Origin: Portulaca oleracea
Taxonomy: Eukaryota; Streptophyta; Magnoliopsida; Caryophyllales; Portulacaceae
Length of the DNA: 64,000 nt
NCBI GenBank assembly: GCA_029582165.1
Contig: CM055868.1
Location: forward strand, 21,262,391-21,326,390
Direction of reading: 5' to 3'
The translations under genes were made by a program, and so were the position numbers. Numbering within the stretch: the stretch's first letter is position 1; each line of letters opens with the position of its first letter. This document shows, piece after piece, positions 22,740 to 33,823 of the stretch. The notes under the pieces were generated by a model that saw only the letters and a program-made list of their open reading frames with translations, was not told the DNA's origin and made no database searches.

Positions 22740-23970
22740 TTAGAGTCGACTCTAGTTTAGAGATTTTGTTCTAGTCCATATAAAATTCATTGGGTAGAGA
22801 AAATGAGTATTTATTAATTAAAATAATTAACCCAAAAAGCATCAGGGTTAGCCCAAGTGGAAGGGCCTATTTATGCTTAAAAGGTGATTATTTTAATTAA
22901 TAATTAAAAATTGACTCGCCTTTGATGATATTATATGGCCCTTTACGAAATTTTCTTGACAAAGGTCCAAAAATTAATTAAAAAGTCCAACAAAGTTAAT
23001 GGATATCGTTTTAGACTGTATAATAGTCACTAGACTTGAGTAAATTAATTTATCGATTTAATTAATAAATCCATCATATTTATGGCCGGCCCATTGTTAG
23101 GCCCAACCATATTGAATTTGTCAATTAAGCCCATGAATTAATTATAACTCGCTCATTGTTGGCTTTATCCAGTCCTTTACAATATCCGTTTTCCTTGAGT
23201 AAATAAATAAAGCTTGTTGTATGCTATGTGTAAATGTGGGTCTATATGTTGGGTCTTCTTTAGAGTCGGACCTAATTTGAGATATTGTTTTAGTCCGCGA
23301 AATAATCGTTGGGTTTGAGAAGAAATAAGTTTATAAACTCGATTAATTAACCTTAAATTTTACGGTCGGCCCGGTGGTGAGGCCCATCCGGTTTAAAGGT
23401 TAATTATCCTTGTTTATCGATTCATTTTAACTCACCTTTGATGATTTTATTCGGCCCTTCTCAATATTCTCTTACTCATGGTCCAAAGAAAATTGATTAA
23501 TAATAAACAAAGTCAGTGTGTGTTGTTCTAGCCCGCGTAATAGTCCCATGGTTAGAAAAAATAAATTCATAAACTTGATCATTAAGTCTAACAAGTCCAT
23601 GGTCGGCCTATTGTTAAGCCCATCCATGGTGGAATTAATAATTGAGTTTGTAAGTTTGTTTTAACTCGCCTTTTGACGGCTTTATTCGGTCCTTTACAAC
23701 ATCCACTTTCCATGAGTTAAATAAATAAATGTGTTATGTCAAAAAAAAAGATTAAAAACAACTGGTCATTAGTTTTGTCGAGCATTATTATAGTCTGCAT
23801 AATAGCCAATAAAGCTCGAGTTGTCTGAGTTGTTGGCCAAGTTAAGGATTCTCCTTAAAACGGTCGGCCTGTGGATTAGGCCCATCCGAATTGAGAAACA
23901 CTGACTTGTGCTTTCCAACTTTTGTCGACTCGCTATATTTGACTTTATCCGACCCTTTATAATGCTCTTG
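22740..23970 (+). repeat. D tandem array 1, ~235-280 bp units
   Basis: About five diverged units share a core of GGTCGGCC, GGCCCATCC, then a GACTCGCCTTTGATG-like block and CGG(C/T)CCTTTAC. The CCTTTAC-type core recurs near 22937, 23172, 23452, 23687 and 23951. AT-rich sequence separates the cores and there is no open frame. Confidence 0.75.
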
Positions 23971-24009
23971 TTGTAAAAACCTGTTGTTGAGTTGCTTCAT
24001 GGGTCAGCT

Positions 24010-24980
24010 TATAGGTGTCTTACATGTTAGGAGGTATTATATATGGTCTAGTAAACCCAATTCATAGACGGGTCTTTGTTTCAGAGTCTAGATATAAATG
24101 TCTTCCAGTCTTTCGAAAGTCTCATACAAGGTCGTGTCATATGTGAATCTTTTCTTAAGTCAATATGTGTGTTTTGAAAGTCTAAACCCGGGTCATGGGT
24201 GAGTCTTTAGTTTAGGTCATAAGTGAGTCTTTTCCTTGGTTAATGTGTTTTTGTTTTTTTAGAAAGTCCAGTCTAAACCCAGGTCATGGGTGAATCTTTG
24301 TTTTAGAGTCAAGATATAAGTCTCTTGCATTCTTTAGAAAGCATCATGTAATGTTTAGGATGAATCTTTGTGTTAGCGTCTGCATGTAAGTGTCTTGCAT
24401 TCATTAGAAAGCATCATATAAGGTCAGGATGGGTCTTTGTGCTAGTGTCTGCATGTAAGTGTCTTGCATCCTAGAAAGTCTCATATAGATTCATAAGTTA
24501 TATAAACCCATGTCATGGGTGAGTCATTTTCCAGAGTCAACATATGAATGTCCTGCATTATAGAAGTCTCCTATAGGGTCTACGTCATGCAAATCCATGT
24601 CCTGGGTGGGTCGTTAAGTCTTTTTTTTAGCATGTAAGCGTTCGTCGTTTTTTAGAAAGTCCCATATAGGTTCATAGGTCATGAATACCTATGTCGTAGG
24701 TGAGTCTGTGTCTAGAGTCATCATGTAAATATCTGTCTTTTTTAGAAGTCTAGGAAACCCATGTCGTGGGTTAATCTTTCCGGGTCAGCATATAGACATT
24801 TGCACTTAAGGAGGTCTCATGTAGACCCATGTCATGGGTCAATCTTTTCCCTGAGTCGGCATATAGAGGTCTTGCATCCTAGGAAGTCTCATGTAGATCA
24901 GTTAGCACTTTCAAACCCATGTCCTGGGTGAGTCTCTCCCGAGTCATCATATAGGCGAAGTCCGTGTAGGTCATTTAGGT
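24010..24980 (+). repeat. D tandem array 2, ~85-130 bp units
   Basis: Eight or more degenerate units share CCCATGTC(A/C)TGGGT, a gagTCTTT block, AGAGTC, CATATAAG/CATGTAAG, TCTTGCAT and AGAAAGTCTCAT. Each unit has a short internal dyad (CCATGTCATGG). It is non-coding. Confidence 0.75.
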
Positions 24981-25791
24981 CATGCATGCTCTGGGATGGG
25001 TTTTTCTTCATTTGTCTAGTGTCAGGTTCAAGGCCTGAGCTAACCCTAAAGGGAATATTTGGATGATGAGAAATTCTGCAGCTATCATAGATCCCGAGGG
25101 AACAACATAGAGCATTGTTAGACTTTGGAGCACATGATCCATTCAGGGAAACTGCCCCCACCGAAAGCAGCACAGAGGACCAAACATAACATGGATTCCC
25201 CATATGAGGACAAGGAGAGCACATCATCAAAGGAGCTTTAGAAGTAGCTACAGTCCTGGTTGTCGACCATTTCATGCTCAGAGTCTGTTAGAAACAGTTC
25301 TTCATTCATTTTTTTGTTCTTGTTGCATTGTGATCAAACAGAATTTTGTGCTTGTGCTTTTGACTTGAGTTGAGAAGTTCTCTCATCTATCCACCATCCG
25401 TGCAAACCAAGTCTGACAAATTTCATTTTCTCTTATCCTTTCATCTTTGTTGTATACCTCGTTCCCATCTTTTGTTTTATCGAATCTAGGGTTTAAAAAA
25501 AAAGAGAGAAAAAAGAAAAAAAAAAGAAGAGAGAAGTCAATCTGCATTCATCAAGTAGGCTGGGCAAAAGGAGAGAAGACCAAAATCATCAGTCTCTTGA
25601 AAATCGACATCTCAATGCTCCTAGACCAGCAACTTAAACACAATGTGCCGAGGACAGGGGGCTACCGCCTCATCACCCACATCACCATCTATGTCACCTG
25701 TGACCTTCCCATTTTCCCACAACATCTATCATCTACATCTCCATCCCAAGTTCCCATTTATCCCTCTTTGCATCACTCATAAAAGGTATCT
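24981..25791 (+). other. D internal non-coding stretch
   Basis: There is no supported gene. It holds one A/G-rich tract near 25490-25535 and a GGGCAAAAGGAGAG segment near 25562 that recurs at about 30180 and 31125. It ends at the reverse-oriented insertion. Confidence 0.5.
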
Positions 25792-26264
25792 GTAACGCCC
25801 CGGAAATTCAATTATAAAAGTCACAGTCAAACTAACGTTAACAGACAAAACTTAGCGGAAGACTTCAAATTTAGTTTGGGCGTCACTGCCGTATCCCCGA
25901 AGGAATACAAGGCGAGAAAGGAAAACACAACTGTCTGCTAACGGTAACTACTAACAACTCAAAACAAAATTTTAAGATTTCATAACGAAAACAATATAAA
26001 AAGATTCAAGGACTTCTAGACTTGTCGTCCTCACTTCTAATTCCCATCCCCAGCATTTAGATCTTCACCTGAAAACAAAACATTTCAAAAATGAGGGGGA
26101 AATCTCAATAATGTCTACCCCTAACGTTTAAAACAGTTTAAGTTCATTTCAATTCATTTTGGGGAGAGGGATCGAAACAAACGTTTTACAAACCTTTAAT
26201 CCCATACTGTTTCCTCAACCCATCCAATCCATATTTTAATTTACGGGCGGGATACCAAATCCCT

Positions 26265-26421
26265 TAAAGTAACATCGCCTACCAAAGGCATCAAGAACAT
26301 CGCCTACCAAAGGCATAAATAATATCGCCCACCAAAGGCATCAAAACATCGCCTACCAAAGGCATCAAGAACATCGCCCACCAAAGGCATAAATAATATC
26401 GCCTACCAAAGGCATCAAAAT
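26265..26421 (+). repeat. 24-bp tandem array in the reverse LTR
   Basis: Six copies of a 22-26 bp unit share the core ATCGCC(T/C)ACCAAAGGCAT. Alternating higher-order variants (aagaac, aataat) suggest an earlier doubling of a three-unit block. Confidence 0.9.
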
Positions 26422-28349
26422 ACTATCCTATATCAGGGAAGGACGCCCTGATCTCCTGGTCCATAACCCTGCAGGTTGTTACACCTGCACAACAGGTTAT
26501 CCCCCGAAACCCGCTTAACGTTTCCACTTGAATTATTTATACAATTTTCAAACTCAACTCACGACTCTCAAGTCAAACCATCCCAAGTTATCAAAACCAT
26601 TAACAAAACTTCGAATAAAAGACCATCCAATTTTCTCAACTCAAATAAACCAAGATCACAATCGAATCAAAAGATTATCAAAACAGATGGTCGTATTTCC
26701 ACAAAAGTCCCCTTTCGGGATGCAATTCTCAAAATAGATTATAAAACATCTAAACACATTTAAAGAGCATCCCGGTGGGGATTAGAGCATAGACAATTAC
26801 CTGAATAACGTCACAGTACAGCAATAAGGAGAACACACTTGAGCTCACTATTGTCACGCACTAACTTGGGCCTAGAATAAGAATAATTATCTAATCAAAA
26901 CGCGTTCTAACGAAGTTAGTATTAACTAACAACTACCTAACCCATCCCCTAGGAACACTTAGATTCCTATCATTTATGATTTACACTTAACACACTCAAG
27001 GAATTATATAACAAGTTCACACATAAAATTTACTCAACAATTTTCATAAATAAAAGCAAGCAGAGGACAGATTGTAACGTTCACATAAAACGGGTCACAA
27101 CTCGACTTCCCGACATCCTATGAGTCTGGTTCTAGACTTTTCGGAAACCTCGGGATGTCTACTAAAACTTCTATGTTGATGACCAAGCCCATATCTGTCC
27201 CGAAAGACTCTAAAAACACCCATCTTCCTAATTGGTCCAGATCTGATAGGTTCTGGTAAAAAGATTATAACTCGGGTTATACAAATCAAACGTTCGATCC
27301 GTAAAATTCCTATGGTTCCTAACATCTAAGGGAACCTCCAGTTAAAAGGGTTCTGTTAAAGAGTAACTATACCAATCGTGGCAACCCGATCTTTAGACAC
27401 TAACAAAACTGTCCCGTTACCGGTTCTTAATAAATTTGTAATTTCGGTTCTAACTTTTACCAATTGATGTCCGGGTTCTAATTTGGGCTCAAAAACAGTA
27501 ACTAGGGTCTAAGGTATAAAGTCCAACTTAACTTAGGTCCAACAATTAAACTTTTAACATTAACCCAATTTAGAAAACATGGAAACACTTTACTAATTTT
27601 AATCCATCCTAAAATCAAACAAGAAATATAATACTTAAACATGAATTATTTACAAGGTTATAACAGTAAAGCAAGAATTTCAAAGAACAAAAAAAAAAGT
27701 GGTTAAACATGTGGTTTCTTTAATCAAGATTCAAGGAGGTCTTTAGGAAATATAACATAAGGTATAATATGACAAGTAACTACTAATCAAGAAAAAAAAA
27801 CCAACAACCAATTCTTTTACTAACTAAAACAAGAATTCAAGAATCAAGAAAGACTTAAAGAACATGAAATATTTAACAAGAAACCTAATTAGTTTTCAAG
27901 AATCAAGATTTAACAAGAAACGAATTACTAACAAAGATTGAATCTAAATTAAACAACCTAATTTGTTAATCAAGAATTTAACCTAGATGTTACACTTTCC
28001 AATTTCGTGCATATAATAATATAGTGATCTAACCTAATATGATTTATAAGGAATACAAAGAACTATAAAGAAACACCTTTAAACCTAATAACCAACTATT
28101 ACAACTTAATCTAATTACAATTTACAACATAAAATTACATATAACAAATAAACAAATTACACATAACAATAAACAATTTACACATAATTACAACCAAGAA
28201 ATATTTACAAATAATTTTCCTAATTACAAAACTAATCATAAATAAATAATACAATTCAATAATTAATAGAACAATTGAATTTTTGAAATTAAAAGCAGAA
28301 AAGAAAAAGGAAAAAGAAAAGGAAAAATATCAAAAAAAAATCAGAATCA

Positions 28350-28906
28350 GTTAGGGTTTAGGGTTAGGGTTTACGTTTAGGGTTAGGGTAGCTTTCCCGG
28401 CGACTGGGCGGACGGTGGTCGGGGGTGTTGGCGTCGGGGTCGAGGTCGGCGGTTAGGGTGTCGTCGGAGGCAGTTAGGGCGGTGGTTGACGTCGAAACTC
28501 CGAGCGGTGGCAGCAGCGCAGCGTCGGGGGGTTTTCTTCGACTGGGACGGCTCTGGCGACGTTGGGGCGGCAGTGCGAGGGTCGCCGGCGAGGGTGGCGA
28601 CAGCGGCGCTGGTGGACGACGGTGGTGGTGATGACCGGTGGTTGTCTGGGTACGAGTGCGAGGCAGAGGCAGGGGAAAGAAGAGAGGAAAAGAGAGAAAA
28701 GAGGGAGAAAAGGGGAAGAGAAAGGTAGTTGCGGTGGTGTAGGCGATTCCCGGCGGTGGTGGCGGCGGCCGTCTGGTGGCGCGGCGCGGCGGGGGTGGTG
28801 GCGGCTGATGCACAGGGAGAGAGAGAGAGAGAGAGGGAGGGGAAAGCTAGGGTTAGGGTTTTTGATTGTTATTAGGGTTTGAGGGAGAGAGAGAGAGAGT
28901 TTTATA
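28350..28906 (-). promoter_or_regulatory. GC-rich promoter-like block in the reverse LTR
   Basis: On the minus strand the order is TATAAAA (28900-28906), a CT repeat, telo-box motifs (AAACCCTA) at about 28847-28880, then 450 bp of GC-rich sequence with overlapping Pro/Arg-rich frames, and a second telo-box cluster at 28350-28390. This layout resembles a plant core promoter with 5' untranslated region. The open frames are low-complexity and not supported as genes. Confidence 0.5.
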
Positions 28907-29337
28907 CTACCCACTTAATTAGGGCCCAATTAACACTCCTAACCCAACCCAACCAAAACAGTTAAAAACCTGATCTTAGAATTTTAGGAAAAATTAAAAC
29001 ATTATTTAAAACATATAGTAAACACATATTATCACATAATAATATTTATAATAACACAATGATATTAATTCACGAAAAAATACTAATCTACCCTTGTTAG
29101 CCCCTCAATGGTCCTACGAGCTCAAGCGTTAGCATAAATAAACACATCACGAACAACAGTAAATAACGAAGTCAAACCTATTTTATTAACGACGTTACGG
29201 TCAACCTTTTGAATTTTTCGGGGTTTTACATCATTACCTTCTTAAAAGAAGTTTCGTCCTCGAAACTTAAACTCAACACCAACGGTCTGTCAAACGGAAC
29301 TAACGCTGGCGCTAACCAAAAATCTGGGGTTTTACAG

Positions 29338-31440
29338 CATCGTTCAAAAAAACCTTAGCCTTGTTCAACCAAATCATTCTCCTCATGACCAATCCATATC
29401 TACCCCAAAGCTAAAAGGTGTGTTGTGACTAATGTCATCAAAAGGAGAATAGAAGTCAACCCTTGAAGAAAGAGTTTCAAAAAGGAAAAAGGTTTGTTGT
29501 GCCCAATGTCATCAAAAGGAGAATAAGAGTCAACCCATAAAGAAAGGGTTTGAAAAAAGAAAAAAGTGAAAAAAGTGAAAAAAAGTGAAAGCAAAAGAAA
29601 AAAGGTGAAAAAAAGTGAAAAAAAAAGCTGAGATAGATAGCAAAAAAAAAAAAAACAAAAAAGTTGAGAAAAAGAAAAGAAAAAAAAGGAGGAAATGGAG
29701 GAAAGTAAAGAGAAATGAAAGAAGAAAAGAGGATTAGAAAAGAATAAAGAAAAGAGAAGGCGAAAATAAGAGTCAAACACACCTCAGTCTTCTATAACCT
29801 TCACAAACCTTTCATAACCTACATCATCCACACACCTCAGCCTTCTATAACCTTCACAAACCTTTCATCCATCCATAACCTACATATGAACCCTCAAACC
29901 TTCATAACCATCTTTTCGAACCGTTAAGCCTTCCTCGAGGCACTATCCATTAAAGTTGCGCTTAAAGAACTACGACGGGCCTGATTCCACCTTGGATACA
30001 TAGGAAAACCTCTTTGAGGCCCGACCGCTACAAGGAGCATCCTTTGTCCTCAAAATGTTGGTCTTTGAGAGAAAAAAAAGAGAAAAAAATAGGCTAGCCT
30101 GAAAACCCGTCAGGGCAGATTAGGCAAAAGGAGGGTGAGAGAATAAGAGAGGCTAGCCTAAAAACCCGTCAGGGCAGGTTGGGCAAAAGGAGAGGAAACC
30201 CTGGATTCTATCTTTCCTCATCAACAACCCTCCATCTTCCTTTTGCCAGACATGGACATCATCCCATAACCATGTTCCAACCTTTTCCCAAGAGATGATG
30301 TCTTACCCCATTTGGTCATCTCTTCACTCTTTCAGGACACGATCATTCTTGAGTGTCTCCTTATCCCATTCATCAATAAAGTCTCATGTACCATCCCTTT
30401 CCACCCTTTCTTAAGAGATGTTGTCTATCCCATTTGACCATCTCTTCAAGACACGATCATTCTTAAGTGTCTCCCTGTGTCATTCATCAATAAAGTCTCA
30501 TCTGCCATCCCTTTCTCTAGAGATGATGTCTATCCCATTTGACAATCTCTTCTCCTTTCAAGACACGATCATTCTTAAGTGTCTCCACATCCCATTCACC
30601 ATCGTCTACCATCTCTTTCCCCAAACACTTCATAACCGACCCTTTCACCCCATCTCACCCTCTGAGGACTTTTCAGCTCAGTCATTAATGCAAGTATGAG
30701 GCTCTGTTCTTAATGCCCACTCTTAGCACACCTAAGTGTGGCTTACTTCTCAGCAAGAGCAAAAGCCATCTACATCATATCAGCGGCTAATTGACAACCA
30801 CATGATCATGAATAGACTAAAAAACAAGCTACTCTAAATTGGGGGCTCGTGCTACCTTTGTGACATCGTTCAAGACATTTATCGGAGATAGTTTCAAAGA
30901 AGGACTTTTACTCCCTATCCTACAAGGTCCTGCATCTTCAATCCCATAGGCGTACTAATAGTGGTCTCATCAAGAAAGGAAAAAAAAAAAGAGAGAGAGA
31001 GAAAAAAAAAAGAAAAGAAAAAAAAGAAAAAAAAAGAAAAAAAGAAAAAGAAAAAAAGAGAAAAAAAAAGAAAAAAAAGAAAAAGAGGGGCTAACTTGAA
31101 AACCCTTTGGGCAAGTTAGGCAAAAGGAGAGATTGAGACTCACTACTAAGGACGATGCCTCCTCCTATTTTATGGTCCCCGTGCATCATCTCGTCAATCG
31201 ACATCGAAACTGGGGGCTTGCAAATCTCCAAGGTGCTCTCCAAAGCAGGACAGTGTCATCAAGAGTCTACACCAAACCGGGGGCTTGCCATACATCAGCA
31301 TACATTTGCAAGAAATCAAGGTCATCTACGTGTTCATTCAGGAAACGCATCCTTCAGGCTTGTTGTCTCCATTATTGTTCCCTATCTCGTGGATCGAAAC
31401 ATTACTCATCCTAAATTTTTTCTGAAGTTCCCCACGAGTG
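29338..31440 (+). repeat. D internal stretch with short repeats and purine tracts
   Basis: There is no supported gene. It contains a duplicated ~75-bp unit (29415-29565, core AATGTCATCAAAAGGAGAAT), a duplicated ~53-bp unit (29780-29880, core CTTCTATAACCTTCACAAAC), two GGCTAGCCTGAAAACCCGTC units (about 30095 and 30155) with a diverged third at 31089, and long A/G tracts at 29540-29760 and 30980-31085. Confidence 0.7.
30290..30610 (+). repeat. D tandem array 3, ~115-130 bp units
   Basis: Nearly three units share AGAGATGATGTCT, ATCCCATTTG, CCATCTCTTC, ACACGATCATTCTT and AAGTGTCTCC. The last unit is diverged. Confidence 0.8.
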
Positions 31441-32165
31441 GCCTTAATCCTTAGAAAGAATTGTCTTAGGGAGTCATTGTCTTAGGAAAGCATTGTCTTA
31501 GAAAATCATTGTCCATGAAAGTCTTTGTCTAAATATAGAGTCGGGGGTTGTCTGCATGTAGAGTTGCATGTATAGGAGCATAAAGCATGATGTGTCTGTC
31601 CTGTCTAGGCATAATAGGTTTGCATTGGATCCATATGTCACGTCATAGTCACATAGAGTCTGTTTTTCTTGCATAGAGTCAGTTTGTCTTGCATAGAATC
31701 GGTCTGCCATGCATAAGGTCAATAGTTATGCATTGCATAAAGGTATGAAGCATCAAGTGTGAGTCTTGTCCATGAGTCATGTCAAAGTCATAAATAGTTA
31801 GTCAATGGTCATTCATTGCATAAAAGCATCATGTGTGTGTCCTGTCTAAGCATAATAGGTCTGCATTGCTTCTATAAGTCGTGTCAGGGCCTCATTTAGT
31901 CAATCTATCATGCATCAATTCAGTCTGTCATGCATTGAGTCAGTCTGTTGTGCATTGAGTCAGTCTGTCATGCATTGAGTCAATTTGTCTGTCATTTAGT
32001 CAATCTGTCATGCATCAAGTCAGTCTATCTGCGCATTGAGTCAGTCTGTCAGTCTGTTGTGCATTGAGTCGGTCTGTCATGTATCGAGTTAGTCTGTTAG
32101 GCATCAAGTCAGTCTATTGTGTATCAAGTTAGTCTGTTGTATATCGAGTCAATTTGTCATACATA
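31441..32165 (+). repeat. D tandem array 4, ~22 bp units
   Basis: From about 31890 a unit of AGTCAGTCTGTCATGCATTG type repeats about a dozen times with variation. Upstream (31555-31660 and 31795-31880) a ~95-bp longer unit with GTGTCTGTCCTGTCTA and GCATAATAGG is duplicated. It is non-coding. Confidence 0.8.
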
Positions 32166-32929
32166 CAGTCAACGCATGAGTGCATGAATGCTTGTGTCAA
32201 AAAAAAAAGAAAAAAGAAAAAAAAGAAATGCATTGTTTGTGCAAGAGTTTAGTAGACTAGTTGCATGCATACCCGCACATCTGAAAATTAAAAAAAAAAA
32301 AAGAGAAAGAAGAAGAAGCAAGGAAGTGCTACATCGTTGCTCCAAAACGCAACACAGGGGGGGCTGTTCAAGCCCATATGCTATCTCAATCAGACCGGTC
32401 AACATGGTTTCCAGTCACTAAGAGCAAGATTAGAGCAATCTCTAATCTAACTGTTGCTGGACAAGTTAGCATCCAGTCAAGTCATGCATCATCAGCCAGA
32501 TACGAATGGCGCATGTCCGACACGATGGACAGAATCTTCACTTGACTAGTACGGATCAACGACCGGGTAAATTCAAGAATCCATTCCCCGTAGTGAAATT
32601 TTGGTACCTATGCGCCTGAAGCAAAATTTAAGGAAAATCGACAAAGTTTCGGTGAAGTTCCTCAACATTAAATTTGTCATACATACAATCAACGCATGAG
32701 AGCCGCCTGAAGAGCTCGGCGCAATCGCACCAATAAGAGTTACCAACATCGGGAAAATCCGATCTGCCTCGGGAAAATCCGTGGGGCACCACCAACTGCT
32801 TCGGGAAAATCCAGTCAACCTCGGGAAAAACCGGTGGGCATCGTCATAAATCTACCAGACAGGTAATTCTCTATATCTCCAGCCATTGTTCAAAATGATC
32901 TGACATTCTACTTTGGTTTCTGTGCAGGG
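32166..32929 (+). other. D internal non-coding stretch
   Basis: A-rich runs lie at 32199-32225 and 32285-32320. A CGGGAAAATCCG-type repeat (about four copies, 32745-32835) is the only regular structure. No gene is supported. Confidence 0.5.
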
Positions 32930-33823
32930 AGCCATCACTGACACCAGGTCGCCGCTAAAAGGCGCCATTATCATCCATCATCCGGCTGCCAAGTAAAAAA
33001 GCGCCGACAGCATCCATCTTCCGGTCGCCACATAAAAGAGCACCGACGTCATCCATCTACACAACCCAAAACCGAAGGCCCTAAGACTGCGGCCCGGAGA
33101 TTTCCCCAACATTCAGGTAAAAATCTGAACCCATTTGCATTTTTGCGAAAACTAATACTTACTTTTCTGATGATTTTCAGGTTGCCACATAAAAGAGTAT
33201 CATCACCCGGTCGCCGCTGAAAGGGACCATCCATCGTCAGGTTGCCGCTAAAAAGGGACCATCCATCATCCGGTAGCCACATAAAAGAGCACCATCAGCG
33301 ACAGTCGTCCAACGGTTACCACCTAAAGGTCTCCAACGATGTCGTCAGCAACAGTCGTCCGACGGATTCCACCTAAAGGTCTCTAACGATGTTAGCAACA
33401 ACAGTCGTTTAATGGATGCCAATTAAAGGTTTCCAACGACATCCTCAGCATTAGTCGTCCAACGGTTGCCACCTAAAGGTTACCGACGACCTCATCATCA
33501 GCATCTCCAGTCGTTCAACGGTTGCCACCTAAAGGTTTCCGACGACATCATCATCATCATCAACATCTTCAGTCGTCCAACGGTTGCCACCTAAAGGCCT
33601 CCAACGACATCACCAACATCTTCAGTCGTCCAACGGTTGCCACCTAAAGGTTTTCGACGACATCATCATCATCAATATCTTCAATCGTCCAACAATTGCC
33701 ACCTAAAGGCCTCCGACGACATCACCAGCATCTTCAGGCCTCCGGCGACACCATCATCAGCATCAGTCATCTAACGGTTGCCACCTAAAGGTTTCCGATG
33801 ACATCATCGGCATCTCCAATCAT
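32930..33823 (+). repeat. D tandem array 5, related 50-70 bp units
   Basis: In the first part (32940-33300) units share CCGGTCGCC(A/G)C and TAAAAG with GACG/CATCCATC. In the second part (about 33300-33823) about nine units share AACGGTTGCCACCTAAAGGT, TCC(G/A)ACGACATC and a variable CAT trinucleotide run. The array runs directly into the truncated 3' LTR. Confidence 0.85.

Larger units (their letters stand above)
25792..29337 (-). mobile_element. Chromovirus LTR remnant (Tekay/Del-like), reverse
   Basis: The ends are TGTAACGCCCCGG on the left and GGGGTTTTACA on the right. The flanks gtatc (25787-25791) and gcatc (29338-29342) differ by one base and may be an old TSD. On the minus strand, 29230-29270 reads as the end of a chromovirus internal region, with GTTTCGAGGACGAAAC and a purine tract, followed by a 3.4-kb LTR (29229 to 25792). 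The rest of the element is gone, so this is a deletion remnant. The lineage is inferred from the end motifs. Confidence 0.65.

Noticed and set aside
24898..25275. 125-codon minus-strand frame in D
   Set aside because: It overlaps the end of a tandem array and has no recognisable domain. Probably a chance frame.
26265..26421. Regular 24-bp repeats resembling a CRISPR array
   Set aside because: This is a plant nuclear sequence with no unique spacers and no cas genes. It is a plain tandem repeat.
28350..28390. Telomere-like TTTAGGG repeats
   Set aside because: There are only a few irregular copies mixed with TTAGGG. They fit telo-box promoter motifs better than an internal telomere.
28364..28914. 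Overlapping Pro/Arg-rich open frames on both strands
   Set aside because: They are low-complexity frames in a GC-rich tract, open on both strands, with no domain. Treated as promoter-like sequence, not genes.
29400..29782. Long Phe/Ser-rich minus-strand frames
   Set aside because: They are translations of an A/G-rich tract. No domain and no conserved start.
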